From Salinispora mooreana (GTDB lineage: Bacteria > Actinomycetota > Actinomycetes > Mycobacteriales > Micromonosporaceae): 64,000 nucleotides of DNA. Position 1 is the first letter of the stretch. Each line of letters opens with the position of its first letter. The notes below the pieces were generated by a model. That model had not been told where the DNA came from and did not search any database. It saw nothing but the letters and a program-made list of their open reading frames with translations. Location of the stretch: contig NZ_KB900614.1 in the NCBI RefSeq assembly GCF_000379065.1, positions 3,288,484 through 3,352,483 on the forward strand, given 5' to 3'. Shown piece by piece: positions 7,654 to 15,496 of the stretch. Both the position numbers and the translations under genes were made by a program.

Positions 7654-8967
7654 TCACCGACGTCGGTCCAGCAGCAACACGTCCACGGTGGAACCCGCTG
7701 CGGCGGTGGTCACCCGCTCACCGAGCACCAACAACCCGTTCGCCTCGGCCAGCCCGGACAGGGCAAGGGGCCCGCCACGCAGCGGCTGGACGGTGTAGCC
7801 GCCGCCGCGCCGTTCCGCGACCTGCGCCGGCCGAAACTCACGCAACCCCGCCGGCGAGGAGATCGTCTCCAGCAGATGTCCCCGAACGCCAGGGCGAAAG
7901 ACCGGCTCCGCCCCAGCCAGCATATTGATCACCGGCCGCGCCAGTACCTCGAAACCGATCAGTGCCGCCCCCGGATCACCAGGCAGGCAGACCACCGGTA
8001 CCTCCTCCGGGCCGACCGTGCCGAACCCGAGCGCGGTGCCGGGGTAGAGCGCCACCTCGGTGAAGGCCACCGGTCCGGTCCGGTTCCCCTCCCGACGGGA
8101 GAGAATCCGCCGGACCATGTCGCCCGGCCCGGTGCCGGTGCCCCCGGTAGTGATGATCAGATCGGCCCGCAGGGTCTGGTCCTCCAGCAGGCCACGCAAC
8201 CCCTCCGGGTCGTCGTCGCAGATGCCCACCCGGAACGCGAGAGCACCGGCCTCGGCCGCCGCCGCGGTCAGGGCGTGCGAGTTCACGTCCACCACCTGGC
8301 CGGGTTGGCTGCCCCGCCCCACCTCGACAAGTTCGTCACCGGTCGCCACGACCACCACGCGTGGGCTGGGCCGGACCACCACATGGCCGATTCCGGTTGC
8401 GGCGAGCACGGCGACCAGTGCCGGCGAGACGTAGGTACCGGCCCGGGCTAGCAACGTGCCGGCCGCGATCTCCTCACCGGCCTTGCGGACGCTGTACCCC
8501 CGCTTCGGTACTCGGTGGATCTCCACCGAGGCCATGCCCTGGTCGGTCCACTCGACCGGAACCACCACGTCCGCGCCAATCGGCAGCGGCGCCCCGGCGG
8601 CCACCGAGAAACAGGCCCCCGGGGTGAGTCGGACCGGACGCCAACTAGCGGCGCCCAGATCACCGACGACGTTGAGCTGCACGACCCGCCCGCCCGGCGA
8701 GCCGGCCTGGGCCGACGGGTAGCCGACGCCCCGGCCACCGGCGGCAATGTCCTCCCAGCACGCCGCATACCCGTCCACGGCTGCCTGGTCGAAGGCCGGG
8801 ACGGAGTGCGTCGCGACGACATCCTCAGCGAGGACGTTTCCGTACGCCTGGGTGAGGTCGAGGTCGAGTGGCGGCAGCGCACGCAACCTGCGCAGCACAC
8901 TGCCCAGGTAGTCGGCGAGCGGCGTCAACTCGTTCACGGCCGCCTCGGCGTCGGCCGTCGCGGTCAT
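7654..8967 (-). CDS. moeA: Gephyrin-like molybdotransferase (MoeA/Glp)
   Basis: A 437-residue MoeA-family protein. N-terminal MoeA domains (LADYLGSVLRRLRAL, ATHSVPAFDQAAVDGYAA) are followed by the nucleotide-binding fold with VVATGDELVEVG, DVNSHALTAAA and TTGGTGTGPGDMV, then the C-terminal domain (LPGDPGAALIGFEVLARP). MoeA inserts molybdate into adenylylated molybdopterin. In corynebacteria the paralogue Glp instead binds FtsZ and the membrane receptor GlpR, and the gene order here fits Glp. ATG 8967 overlaps the galU stop as ATGA, so translation is coupled. Enzyme or division role cannot be settled from sequence alone. Confidence 0.9.
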   Translation of the reverse strand: MTATADAEAAVNELTPLADYLGSVLRRLRALPPLDLDLTQAYGNVLAEDVVATHSVPAFDQAAVDGYAACWEDIAAGGRGVGYPSAQAGSPGGRVVQLNVVGDLGAASWRPVRLTPGACFSVAAGAPLPIGADVVVPVEWTDQGMASVEIHRVPKRGYSVRKAGEEIAAGTLLARAGTYVSPALVAVLAATGIGHVVVRPSPRVVVVATGDELVEVGRGSQPGQVVDVNSHALTAAAAEAGALAFRVGICDDDPEGLRGLLEDQTLRADLIITTGGTGTGPGDMVRRILSRREGNRTGPVAFTEVALYPGTALGFGTVGPEEVPVVCLPGDPGAALIGFEVLARPVINMLAGAEPVFRPGVRGHLLETISSPAGLREFRPAQVAERRGGGYTVQPLRGGPLALSGLAEANGLLVLGERVTTAAAGSTVDVLLLDRRR

Positions 8968-9920
8968 GTACCCGGACCACCCGAGGAGCCCGCGTTGACA
9001 AAGTCGGCGAGCCACTTTCGGAACTCGGCGCCAAGGTCATCGCGTTCCGCGGCGATCTGCACGACGGTCTGGAGATAGCCCAACGGCATGCCCGTGTCGT
9101 ACCGGGTTCCCCGGTAGACGATGGCGTGCACCGGCACCCCCTCCGTGCGCAGGATCTCCATCGCATCGGTCAGTTGGATCTCGCCGCCACTGCCCGGATC
9201 GGTCCGGCCGATCGCGTCGAAGATGCGGCCAGGAAGGACGTAACGGCCCAACACGGCGAGATTGCTGGGAGCCTCCTCCGGCTTCGGCTTCTCCACCAGG
9301 CCGGTCACCCGTACCACGTCGCCGATGTCGGCGAGTTCCGCCTCGGCTGAAGCCACCGAGGCGATGCCGTAACGGGTGGTCTGGTCGGGTTCGACCTCGA
9401 AGAAGGCCAGCACGACGCCGCCCGTACGGGCCTGCAGCTCCAACATGGCCGGCAGCAGCGGCTCAGCCGGCTTCAGGAACTCGTCCCCGAGCAGCACCGC
9501 GAAGGGCTGGTCCCCGATGTGGGACTCGGCGTAGCCGACGGCGTGGCCGAGCCCGAGCTGATCCGGCTGCCGGCAGGTGTAGATGGCGGCCAGGTCCTCG
9601 GTCCGCTTGACCGCGGCCAACAGCTCCGGCTTCTTCGCGAGCCGCTCTTCCAAGTCGGGACGGCGGTCGAAATGATCAACTATGGCGGTCTTGCCGCGCC
9701 CGGTGATCAGCAGGACGTCGGTGATCCCGGCCTGGGCGGCCTCCTCGACGATGTATTGCAACACGGGCCGGTCAACCACGGGGAACAGTTCCTTGGGCAC
9801 CGCTTTGGTGGCGGGCATGAAGCGGGTGGCGAGCCCGGCGGCCGGAATGACCGCCTTGACCGCGCGGGGACCGCCGGTTGCGGTGGCCGTCGATGGAGGA
9901 TCTGCTGAGTGCTCCGACAT
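8964..9920 (-). CDS. galU: UTP--glucose-1-phosphate uridylyltransferase
   Basis: A 318-residue GalU. It has the nucleotidyltransferase signature AAGLATRFMPATKAVPKELF at residues ~27-46, then ITDVLLITGRGK, GLGHAVGYAE, LLGDEF (metal-binding Asp), VEKPKPEEAPSNLAVLGRYV and the TDAMEIL region. It makes UDP-glucose from UTP and glucose-1-phosphate for cell-wall glycans, trehalose and exopolysaccharide. It starts 9 bases after the stop of the GGDEF gene and overlaps the next gene by 4 bases, so these genes are very likely cotranscribed. Confidence 0.95.
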   Translation of the reverse strand: MSEHSADPPSTATATGGPRAVKAVIPAAGLATRFMPATKAVPKELFPVVDRPVLQYIVEEAAQAGITDVLLITGRGKTAIVDHFDRRPDLEERLAKKPELLAAVKRTEDLAAIYTCRQPDQLGLGHAVGYAESHIGDQPFAVLLGDEFLKPAEPLLPAMLELQARTGGVVLAFFEVEPDQTTRYGIASVASAEAELADIGDVVRVTGLVEKPKPEEAPSNLAVLGRYVLPGRIFDAIGRTDPGSGGEIQLTDAMEILRTEGVPVHAIVYRGTRYDTGMPLGYLQTVVQIAAERDDLGAEFRKWLADFVNAGSSGGPGT

Positions 9921-9929
9921 GCCGCGAGA

Positions 9930-12146
9930 CTATCGGCCACGGCTCTGCCGTGGCGGGTGAGGACCGGAAGTCGCACCGCGGGGAGTGACCGCCCCCGACC
10001 CCGGCGCCACCTCGGTCTCCGACCCGTTCCCACCAGCGGCACCGGGCTGGGCCGACGGCTCGCGCCGCGCGCTGGCTCGAAGCGGCCCCTCGTCCGAGCT
10101 CACCGGCGGCACGGGCGCGGGCGCCTTCGCCGCCCCGGCGACCCGGCAGGTGTCTCGGCCGCTGGCTTTCGCCGCGTACAGGGCTTGGTCAGCAGCATTG
10201 AGTACCTCCTGTCCGGTGCGGCCGTGGTCGGGGTGGACCGCGACGCCAATGGAGACGGTCACCGGCACCAGGACCGGGGCAGCCAACCCGCCGACGGCGA
10301 TCGGGGTGTCCCGTACCACCGCACCGAGCCGCTCCGCGACGATGGCCGCACCCGTGGCGTCGGTCTCCGGTAGCAGCACCACAAACTCCTCTCCCCCCAA
10401 CCGAAAGGCGAGGTCGACCTCACGGATCTCGCCGCGGATCCGCCGGGCGAACTCGACCAGCACCCGGTCCCCGGCGGCGTGCCCGTGGGTGTCGTTGACG
10501 TGTTTGAAGCGGTCCAGATCGAGGGCGAGGACGCTGAGCATTCGGCCGAACCGGATGGCTCGTTCCACCTCACGGCGAAGCGACTGGCGCAGGTAGCGGT
10601 AGTTCCAGAGGCCGGTGAGCGGATCGGTCAGCGACAGCCGCTGGGTCTCCTCGTGCACCCGGACGTTGTCCACCGCCACCGCGGCGTGCCCGGCGAAGGT
10701 ACGGAGCGTGACCAGGCCATCGTCGTCGAACTCCTCCCCGCCGAGCCGGTCGTAGAGGGCGAGCACGCCGAACGTTGCCGGCGCCGCACCATCAGGCGGG
10801 CCACCCGGGCGGGGAGACGGACTGTCAGCCCGCGAGGCGCCGCCGTCCCGCGGGGCCGCGAAGGGCACCGCGATATACGTCCGGCAGGGGGGCTCCCCCG
10901 ACAGCGCCGCGGCCGGCTCCACCCGGCCGCGGCGCGCCTCTCCGCTGACCGCTACCGCCCCCACCAGGTCGGCCAGCGGCACCCGGAGCGGCCCCGGCTC
11001 ACCGGCCGGCGCCTCGAGCCCTTCGGTGGCCTGCGCGACCAGCGACCCGTCCGGATCGACGAGGAGTACCGCCCCCGCTCGGGCGCCAGTCGCCGCGATT
11101 GCGCTGTGCAGGATGACCCGCAGGATGCCCTGCAGGTCATGGGTGCTGGCCAAGGTGTCCCCCAGCACCTCCAGGTGTCCGCGCAGCTGGTCCCGGCTGC
11201 TGGTCAGGGCGGCAACGTAGGTGCCGGTCTCCCGGGTCATCCGGTTGAATGCCCCAGCCAGCCGCCCGATCTCGTCCCGGCCGCGCACCGGCACCCGCGT
11301 GGTCAGGTCACCCCGGGCCACCCGGTCCACCGCCCCCGCCAGTTCGGCCAAGGGCCGGCTGGTGGCCCGGGCCAGGCGTCCGGCGACGACGACCGCCAAC
11401 AGCACGGCCAGCAAGACGGCGGCGACCAGAGCGGCGTACAGGCTGGGGGGTCGGTCACTCGGAACGGAGAGCACCAGCGACAGCGGCTGCCGGTCGGACG
11501 GGTCAACCCGCCGCAGATACCGACCGTCGTCGGTGCCCACCACCTGCTCACCGTCCAGTCCACCGACAGCCCCGAGTACCGCCTCGCGTACTCCCGCCGA
11601 CTCGGTGGTGTGCCGGAGCCGGCTGGCCGGGTCCGGGCCGTCGAGCAGGGTGACCGCCGCCCCGGTGAGCACCGCCAGCCGCGCCACGAACGCGGGGTCG
11701 ATCGGCTGCGCGGCGGTGACCGCCCCCTGTGCGGCCCCGCTGGCATCCCGGAGGTCCACCCGGGCGGCCAACGCGCCGGGCGGGACGTCGGCCGGGGTAC
11801 GGGCCGCGCAGTCCCGCCAGGACGCGGCGGGCAGTGGCGTGGTGGCGTGGAGCACCTGGCCGCCAACGTCGGTAACCCGCACGGCGGCGGCGAGACCCCG
11901 ATCGACCACCCGCCCCGCGGCGGCCGCCCGATCGGCGGCGAGGGCCACCACCTCCGCGGCGGCCCGCAGCTGCTGGCAGAGCGCGTCAACCGCGGTTCGG
12001 ACGGTGGTCGCGGCAACCGCGAGCCGGTCGGCGGACTGACTTCGATCGATGCTGGTCACAGCGAACCCCACGAAGTACGCCCCGACCAGCACCGGGCCGG
12101 CCACCACCGTGAGGAAGGCTGCGGTTAAGCGTGCCCGTAGTGTCAC
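9930..12146 (-). CDS. Membrane HAMP-GAF-GGDEF diguanylate cyclase
   Basis: About 738 residues. TM1 (LTAAFLTVVAGPVLVGAYF) leads to a ~200-residue sensor region outside the membrane. TM2 (LVAAVLLAVLLAVVVAG) is followed by a HAMP domain (RPLAELAGAVDRVARGDL), a GAF-like domain of ~150 residues and a C-terminal GGDEF domain with DLDRFKHVNDTHGHAAGD and the active-site loop GGEEF near residue 580. REVD five residues before GGEEF is an inhibitory I-site. It should therefore make c-di-GMP with product inhibition. I start at GTG 12146 (GGGGGGA 4 bases upstream); ATG 12200 would add a basic leader. It heads the galU-glp-sepX row. Confidence 0.9.
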   Translation of the reverse strand: MTLRARLTAAFLTVVAGPVLVGAYFVGFAVTSIDRSQSADRLAVAATTVRTAVDALCQQLRAAAEVVALAADRAAAAGRVVDRGLAAAVRVTDVGGQVLHATTPLPAASWRDCAARTPADVPPGALAARVDLRDASGAAQGAVTAAQPIDPAFVARLAVLTGAAVTLLDGPDPASRLRHTTESAGVREAVLGAVGGLDGEQVVGTDDGRYLRRVDPSDRQPLSLVLSVPSDRPPSLYAALVAAVLLAVLLAVVVAGRLARATSRPLAELAGAVDRVARGDLTTRVPVRGRDEIGRLAGAFNRMTRETGTYVAALTSSRDQLRGHLEVLGDTLASTHDLQGILRVILHSAIAATGARAGAVLLVDPDGSLVAQATEGLEAPAGEPGPLRVPLADLVGAVAVSGEARRGRVEPAAALSGEPPCRTYIAVPFAAPRDGGASRADSPSPRPGGPPDGAAPATFGVLALYDRLGGEEFDDDGLVTLRTFAGHAAVAVDNVRVHEETQRLSLTDPLTGLWNYRYLRQSLRREVERAIRFGRMLSVLALDLDRFKHVNDTHGHAAGDRVLVEFARRIRGEIREVDLAFRLGGEEFVVLLPETDATGAAIVAERLGAVVRDTPIAVGGLAAPVLVPVTVSIGVAVHPDHGRTGQEVLNAADQALYAAKASGRDTCRVAGAAKAPAPVPPVSSDEGPLRASARREPSAQPGAAGGNGSETEVAPGSGAVTPRGATSGPHPPRQSRGR

Positions 12147-12231
12147 TCGATCCCCCCGGGACTTCGCCGGCCGATGCCTGCGATGCTGACACAGAGTCAC
12201 TCCCGGATGAGCCCTGCGTCAGGAGTGTTGC

Positions 12232-12861
12232 GTGCCAGATTTTTCTGATCGAGCGCAAGTGACCCGCGAGGCGAAGTTCGCGACGCGGACCAGATTGCTC
12301 GCCCGCCGTCGACGACTCGGCGACGCCGAACGGGCCACCGCCGCCCGACAGGTTCAGGCCGGCCTGGTCGCCCTGGTCCGCCGACTGCGCCCGCGCCGGA
12401 TGACGGCGTACCTGCCAATCGCCACCGAACCGGGCGGCGCGGACCTGCCGACGGTGCTGCACGCCGCGCTGCCGGAGGGGGCCGAACTGCTGCTGCCGGT
12501 GCTCCGGGCCGACCTCGACCTGGACTGGGCGCCGTGGACCGGGCCCGACGATCTGGCAGCCGCCGGCCGGGGGATGCGGGAGCCGACCGCGCCCCCGCTC
12601 GGCCGGGCCGCGTTCGCAACGGCCGACCTGGTGGTGCTGCCGGCGCTGGCGGTGGACCGGCGGGGGGTGCGCCTGGGGCGGGGTGGCGGCTCGTATGACC
12701 GGGCACTCGCCCGGGTCCCGGCGACCACCCTGACCGTGGTGCCGCTGCACGAGGGTGAGCTGGTCAACGCGCTGCCGGCGGAGCCACACGACCGTCCGGT
12801 CCACGCTGTGGTCACCCCGGCCGACGGCCTGCGTACGCTGGACGCTGCCGCACCGCGCTGA
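12232..12861 (+). CDS. 5-formyltetrahydrofolate cyclo-ligase
   Basis: A 209-residue MTHFS/YgfA family enzyme, converting 5-formyl-THF to 5,10-methenyl-THF with ATP. N-terminal KFATRTRLLARRRRL supplies the basic ATP/folate-binding segment. TAYLPIATEPGGADLPTVL follows, and VDRRGVRLGRGGGSYDRAL is the family signature that binds phosphate and Mg. GTG start with AGGAG 6 bases upstream. It is divergent from the GGDEF gene and 115 bases before the FmdB gene, a common pairing in actinomycetes. Confidence 0.93.
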   Translation: MPDFSDRAQVTREAKFATRTRLLARRRRLGDAERATAARQVQAGLVALVRRLRPRRMTAYLPIATEPGGADLPTVLHAALPEGAELLLPVLRADLDLDWAPWTGPDDLAAAGRGMREPTAPPLGRAAFATADLVVLPALAVDRRGVRLGRGGGSYDRALARVPATTLTVVPLHEGELVNALPAEPHDRPVHAVVTPADGLRTLDAAAPR

Positions 12862-12976
12862 ACCCGCGCTGGTGTCGCGCCCCACACGTCCGCTGGACGA
12901 ACCCGGGGGTGATGACGCACCATTGGCACTCGAATATGCCGAGTGCCAACCGACAGTGTCAGTTCCGGAGGAGAAC

Positions 12977-13378
12977 GTGCCCACGTACCAGTACACCTGC
13001 ACCGCGTGTGGCCACCAGCTCGAGGCGGTGCAGTCTTTCACCGACGCGCCGCTGACCGAGTGCCCGACCTGCGCGGGGCGGTTGCGGAAACTGTTCAACT
13101 CCGTCGGCATCGTGTTCAAGGGGTCGGGCTTCTACCGCACCGACTCCCGCACCGACTCCGGCTCAGGCTCGGGTGGCACGGCCAGCAAGCCCGCCGCCGC
13201 GAGCAACGAGTCCGGCTCGTCGAGCGGATCAGCCTCGAGCGACTCGACCTCGAGCGGATCAGCCTCGAGCGGCTCGACGTCGAACGGTTCCGCCGCGGGT
13301 GACTCAACCTCGAAGAGCGCCGGCGCCTCCTCCGCGTCGGGCGGCACGAAGACCCCCGCAGCCAGCAGCACCAGCTGA
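12977..13378 (+). CDS. FmdB-family zinc-ribbon protein with Ser/Gly-rich tail
   Basis: A 133-residue protein. Residues 1-55 are the FmdB zinc ribbon (PTYQYTCTACGHQLE, CPTCAGRLRKLF, two CxxC pairs) ending in GIVFKGSGFYRTD. The rest is a low-complexity Ser/Gly/Ala/Thr tail, partly built from a 30-base DNA repeat. FmdB proteins are proposed regulators; a direct role is not established. GTG start with GGAGGAG close upstream (12967-12973). It follows the folate cyclo-ligase gene. Confidence 0.9.
   Translation: MPTYQYTCTACGHQLEAVQSFTDAPLTECPTCAGRLRKLFNSVGIVFKGSGFYRTDSRTDSGSGSGGTASKPAAASNESGSSSGSASSDSTSSGSASSGSTSNGSAAGDSTSKSAGASSASGGTKTPAASSTS
13220..13279. repeat. 30-bp tandem repeat within the FmdB tail
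   Basis: Two 30-base units (13220-13249 and 13250-13279) differ at two positions, with a partial third after them. Each encodes a 10-residue Ser/Gly/Thr-rich block, so the tail length can vary by unit changes without a frameshift. Confidence 0.8.
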
Positions 13379-13642
13379 GCACAGGCGGGTCGATCCCGCC
13401 CCACCACCCGCGTTGACCACGGGCAGCACCCTGTCGTGAAACGGGTCCTTCATCGGAGCCGTCAGCACGCAGGGGCTGCCGTGATCGCTGTGGTTCAGCT
13501 CGGTGCCAGGGGGCTGACCGACAGGGTCAGAGGTTCACGCTGGTGTCGTCCGGCCAGCCCCGGTCCCCCAACGGCCAACAACGGGACGACACTCACATGT
13601 GCGACCCATCCACCGCCAGTGCCACTATCCAGCCTTTCATGA

Positions 13643-13825
13643 TCAGTCCCAGTGCGGCGGGCGCTGCTCGAGCAGCCAGGCATCGTTTCCGCCGGCCGGT
13701 TCCCCCCAGCCCTGGTCGGTGTCGTCGGCAGCCCGCTCCGGCAGCATCGAGCCACCGTCATCGTGCAGCTTGCTCGGACGCTCCTCGGCACGCGCGCCGG
13801 ATCTCCCGGGCTCCTGGTGGGTCAC
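13643..13825 (-). CDS. Small acidic hypothetical protein (60 aa)
   Basis: Short frame from GTG 13825 reading VTHQEPGRSGARAEERP and ending LLEQRPPHWD. It is acidic and tryptophan-containing, with no TM segment and no domain I recognise. The C-terminal pattern W-LLxxRPPHW looks like a conserved protein rather than a chance frame. It is divergent from the Pro-rich membrane protein at 13920, with 94 bases between starts. The start codon is not certain; a longer in-frame leader also exists. Function unknown. Confidence 0.55.
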   Translation of the reverse strand: MTHQEPGRSGARAEERPSKLHDDGGSMLPERAADDTDQGWGEPAGGNDAWLLEQRPPHWD

Positions 13826-13919
13826 GAACGCCAACCCTAGCCCAGCGCGTGCCGACTCCAGCCCGGCGCGTCGGCCACCAGACGGCACCGCCTGCTGCCC
13901 CTTGGTAGCGTCAGCGGGC

Positions 13920-14312
13920 ATGACGACTCCCGGCAGCTCCGCGGACGACTGCTGGCGACCCCCCGGTGCCGGCGCGGCCAGCGCGTCCGATCCGGCCGAC
14001 GCGCCCAATCCACCTGGCACTCCCCACCCCGCCGGCGCCCCGGCCGGCACACCCAACCCGACCCCCGGCCCAGTGCCGAGGACTCCGGCCGGCGGATACA
14101 CCGGCCCACCGCCGACCACCCCGCCACCAGCCGACTGGCAGCCGCCGTTGCACCTCCAGCCACCGCCGCCACGACAGCTCCCCGAACAGGACCTGACGGC
14201 CCTGGACCTGGCCGAGCAGCGGGCACAGCACTTCACCTGGACCGTAGGAGCGGTCGCCGCCGTGATTCTGCTGGTGCTCAGCTGCGCGTTCTGCCTCCGG
14301 CTGGTGCGCTGA
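13920..14312 (+). CDS. Proline-rich single-TM membrane protein
   Basis: 130 residues from ATG 13920. Residues ~1-85 are very rich in Pro, Ala, Gly and Thr (disordered). A conserved-looking stretch QDLTALDLAEQRAQHFTW follows, then one TM near the C-terminus (VGAVAAVILLVLSCAFCL) and the end RLVR. It is probably a tail-anchored or single-pass protein. It ends 4 bases before the convergent DUF2231 gene. I do not know its function. Confidence 0.6.
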   Translation: MTTPGSSADDCWRPPGAGAASASDPADAPNPPGTPHPAGAPAGTPNPTPGPVPRTPAGGYTGPPPTTPPPADWQPPLHLQPPPPRQLPEQDLTALDLAEQRAQHFTWTVGAVAAVILLVLSCAFCLRLVR

Positions 14313-14315
14313 CCG

Positions 14316-14798
14316 TCAGAGGGTGGTTCCCCAGACCGCCTCGGCGCCGGTATGCCCGGTGAGAGCGACGTAGACGAGACTGACCACGGCGAACGCGATC
14401 ACCGCCACCGACAGCACGTGGGTCACCCAACGAGGCGGTTTCGGCACCCGTGCGTGGCCGCTGGTCAGCACAAGCAGCACGACGGCGGTGACGGCCAACG
14501 CCAGTGCGTACCAGAAGGTCAGGTCGCCGTACCGAGAGTGCTCAGCGATCTGGTCGACGATCGGCCCCTGTACTCCGCGGGCGGTGAAGACATCGGTCAG
14601 CTCCGCGCCGGACTGCACCGCAACCCATGCGGTAGCCGGTGCTGTCACCGCCAGCAGGACGAGCGCCCAGTCGATGCGGGACCGGAATCGAGGCAGCGCG
14701 ACATAGGTGATCGACACCAGCGCGAGCAGCGGCACGAAGACGACTACCGCGTGCACCACAAGAACGTGGGCGGGTAGCCCCATGAACTCCTTGAACAT
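14316..14798 (-). CDS. DUF2231 integral membrane protein
   Basis: 160 residues with four predicted TMs: HVLVVHAVVVFVPLLALVS, WALVLLAVTAPATAWVAV, FWYALALAVTAVVLLVL and VLSVAVIAFAVVSLVYVAL. The opening GLPAHVLVVHAVVVFVPL, with its two His residues, is the DUF2231 signature. The family is of unknown role, sometimes linked to heme or redox functions. A Fur-type regulator gene lies divergently upstream, so metal or redox control is possible but not shown. Confidence 0.85.
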   Translation of the reverse strand: MFKEFMGLPAHVLVVHAVVVFVPLLALVSITYVALPRFRSRIDWALVLLAVTAPATAWVAVQSGAELTDVFTARGVQGPIVDQIAEHSRYGDLTFWYALALAVTAVVLLVLTSGHARVPKPPRWVTHVLSVAVIAFAVVSLVYVALTGHTGAEAVWGTTL

Positions 14799-14925
14799 GC
14801 GTACCTCCGGTGATTGCCGGCACGGGACGGCCAGCCTACGGTCGCCCGGGCCACCCGCCTAGGCCTCGTACCCCAGCTACCCGCAGTCGTGATCAATCCG
14901 GGTCACCCGGCGGTTCGGCTCTCGG

Positions 14926-14958
14926 TGTCGCGCTCGGTTGTCGCGCTCGGTTGTCGCG
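14926..14958. repeat. 13-bp tandem repeats before the Fur gene
   Basis: TGTCGCGCTCGGT occurs at 14926-14938 and 14939-14951, and its first 7 bases recur at 14952. The array ends about 15 bases before the Fur start codon, where an autoregulatory site could be. Confidence 0.6.
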
Positions 14959-14973
14959 TGCTGTCATTGGCGC

Positions 14974-15402
14974 ATGTCCAGTGGTGAGGAGCTGCTTCGG
15001 TCGAAGGGCCTGCGGGTAACCCGCCCCCGCCTCGCGGTCCTCGACGTGCTCGCCGCCGGCGGTCACCTGGAGGTGGACGAGATCGCCCGCCGGGTCCGGG
15101 AGCGCCTCAACTCGGTCTCCACGCAGGCGGTCTACGACGTGCTCGGCGCGCTGTCCCGGGCCGGACTGTCCCGCCGGATCGAGCCGGCCGGCAGCCCCGC
15201 CCGCTACGAGGCTCGCGTTGGCGACAATCACCACCACGCGGTCTGTCGGGGCTGCGGCGACATCGCCGACGTGGACTGCACCGTCGGCGAGGCCCCCTGT
15301 CTCGACCCGAACACCGCCCACGGTTTCGAGGTGGACGAGGCCGACGTGACCTTCTGGGGTCTCTGCCCCCGCTGCCAGGCCCGCCGCCTCGCCGACGACT
15401 GA
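14974..15402 (+). CDS. Fur-family metal/peroxide-responsive repressor
   Basis: A 142-residue Fur-family protein. The winged helix is in residues ~1-80 (LLRSKGLRVTRPRLAVLDVL, STQAVYDVLGALSRAGL) and the metal/dimer domain follows (NHHHAVCRGCGDIADVDC), with a terminal CPRC that makes the structural zinc site with CRGC. The motif set resembles actinomycete FurA/CatR-type peroxide or iron sensors, but no katG is adjacent. The start at ATG 14974 gives the usual family length. Tandem repeats lie immediately upstream. The inducer is not settled by sequence. Confidence 0.9.
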   Translation: MSSGEELLRSKGLRVTRPRLAVLDVLAAGGHLEVDEIARRVRERLNSVSTQAVYDVLGALSRAGLSRRIEPAGSPARYEARVGDNHHHAVCRGCGDIADVDCTVGEAPCLDPNTAHGFEVDEADVTFWGLCPRCQARRLADD

Positions 15403-15496
15403 CGGCGAACCGACTCACCGCTCGGGAGCCGGCACGAGCGGTACGCCGGGCTCGTCCGATCCGATGCTCGAGGCGGTGCACGCCGCTGCGCCGGCG

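Noticed and set aside
11986-13119. A 377-residue minus-strand frame
   Set aside because: It covers the folate cyclo-ligase and FmdB genes antisense; those two proteins have clear family motifs.
13436-13642. Short plus-strand frame after FmdB (68 residues)
   Set aside because: The hydrophobic start hints at a SAF/CpaB-like remnant, but nothing downstream supports it.
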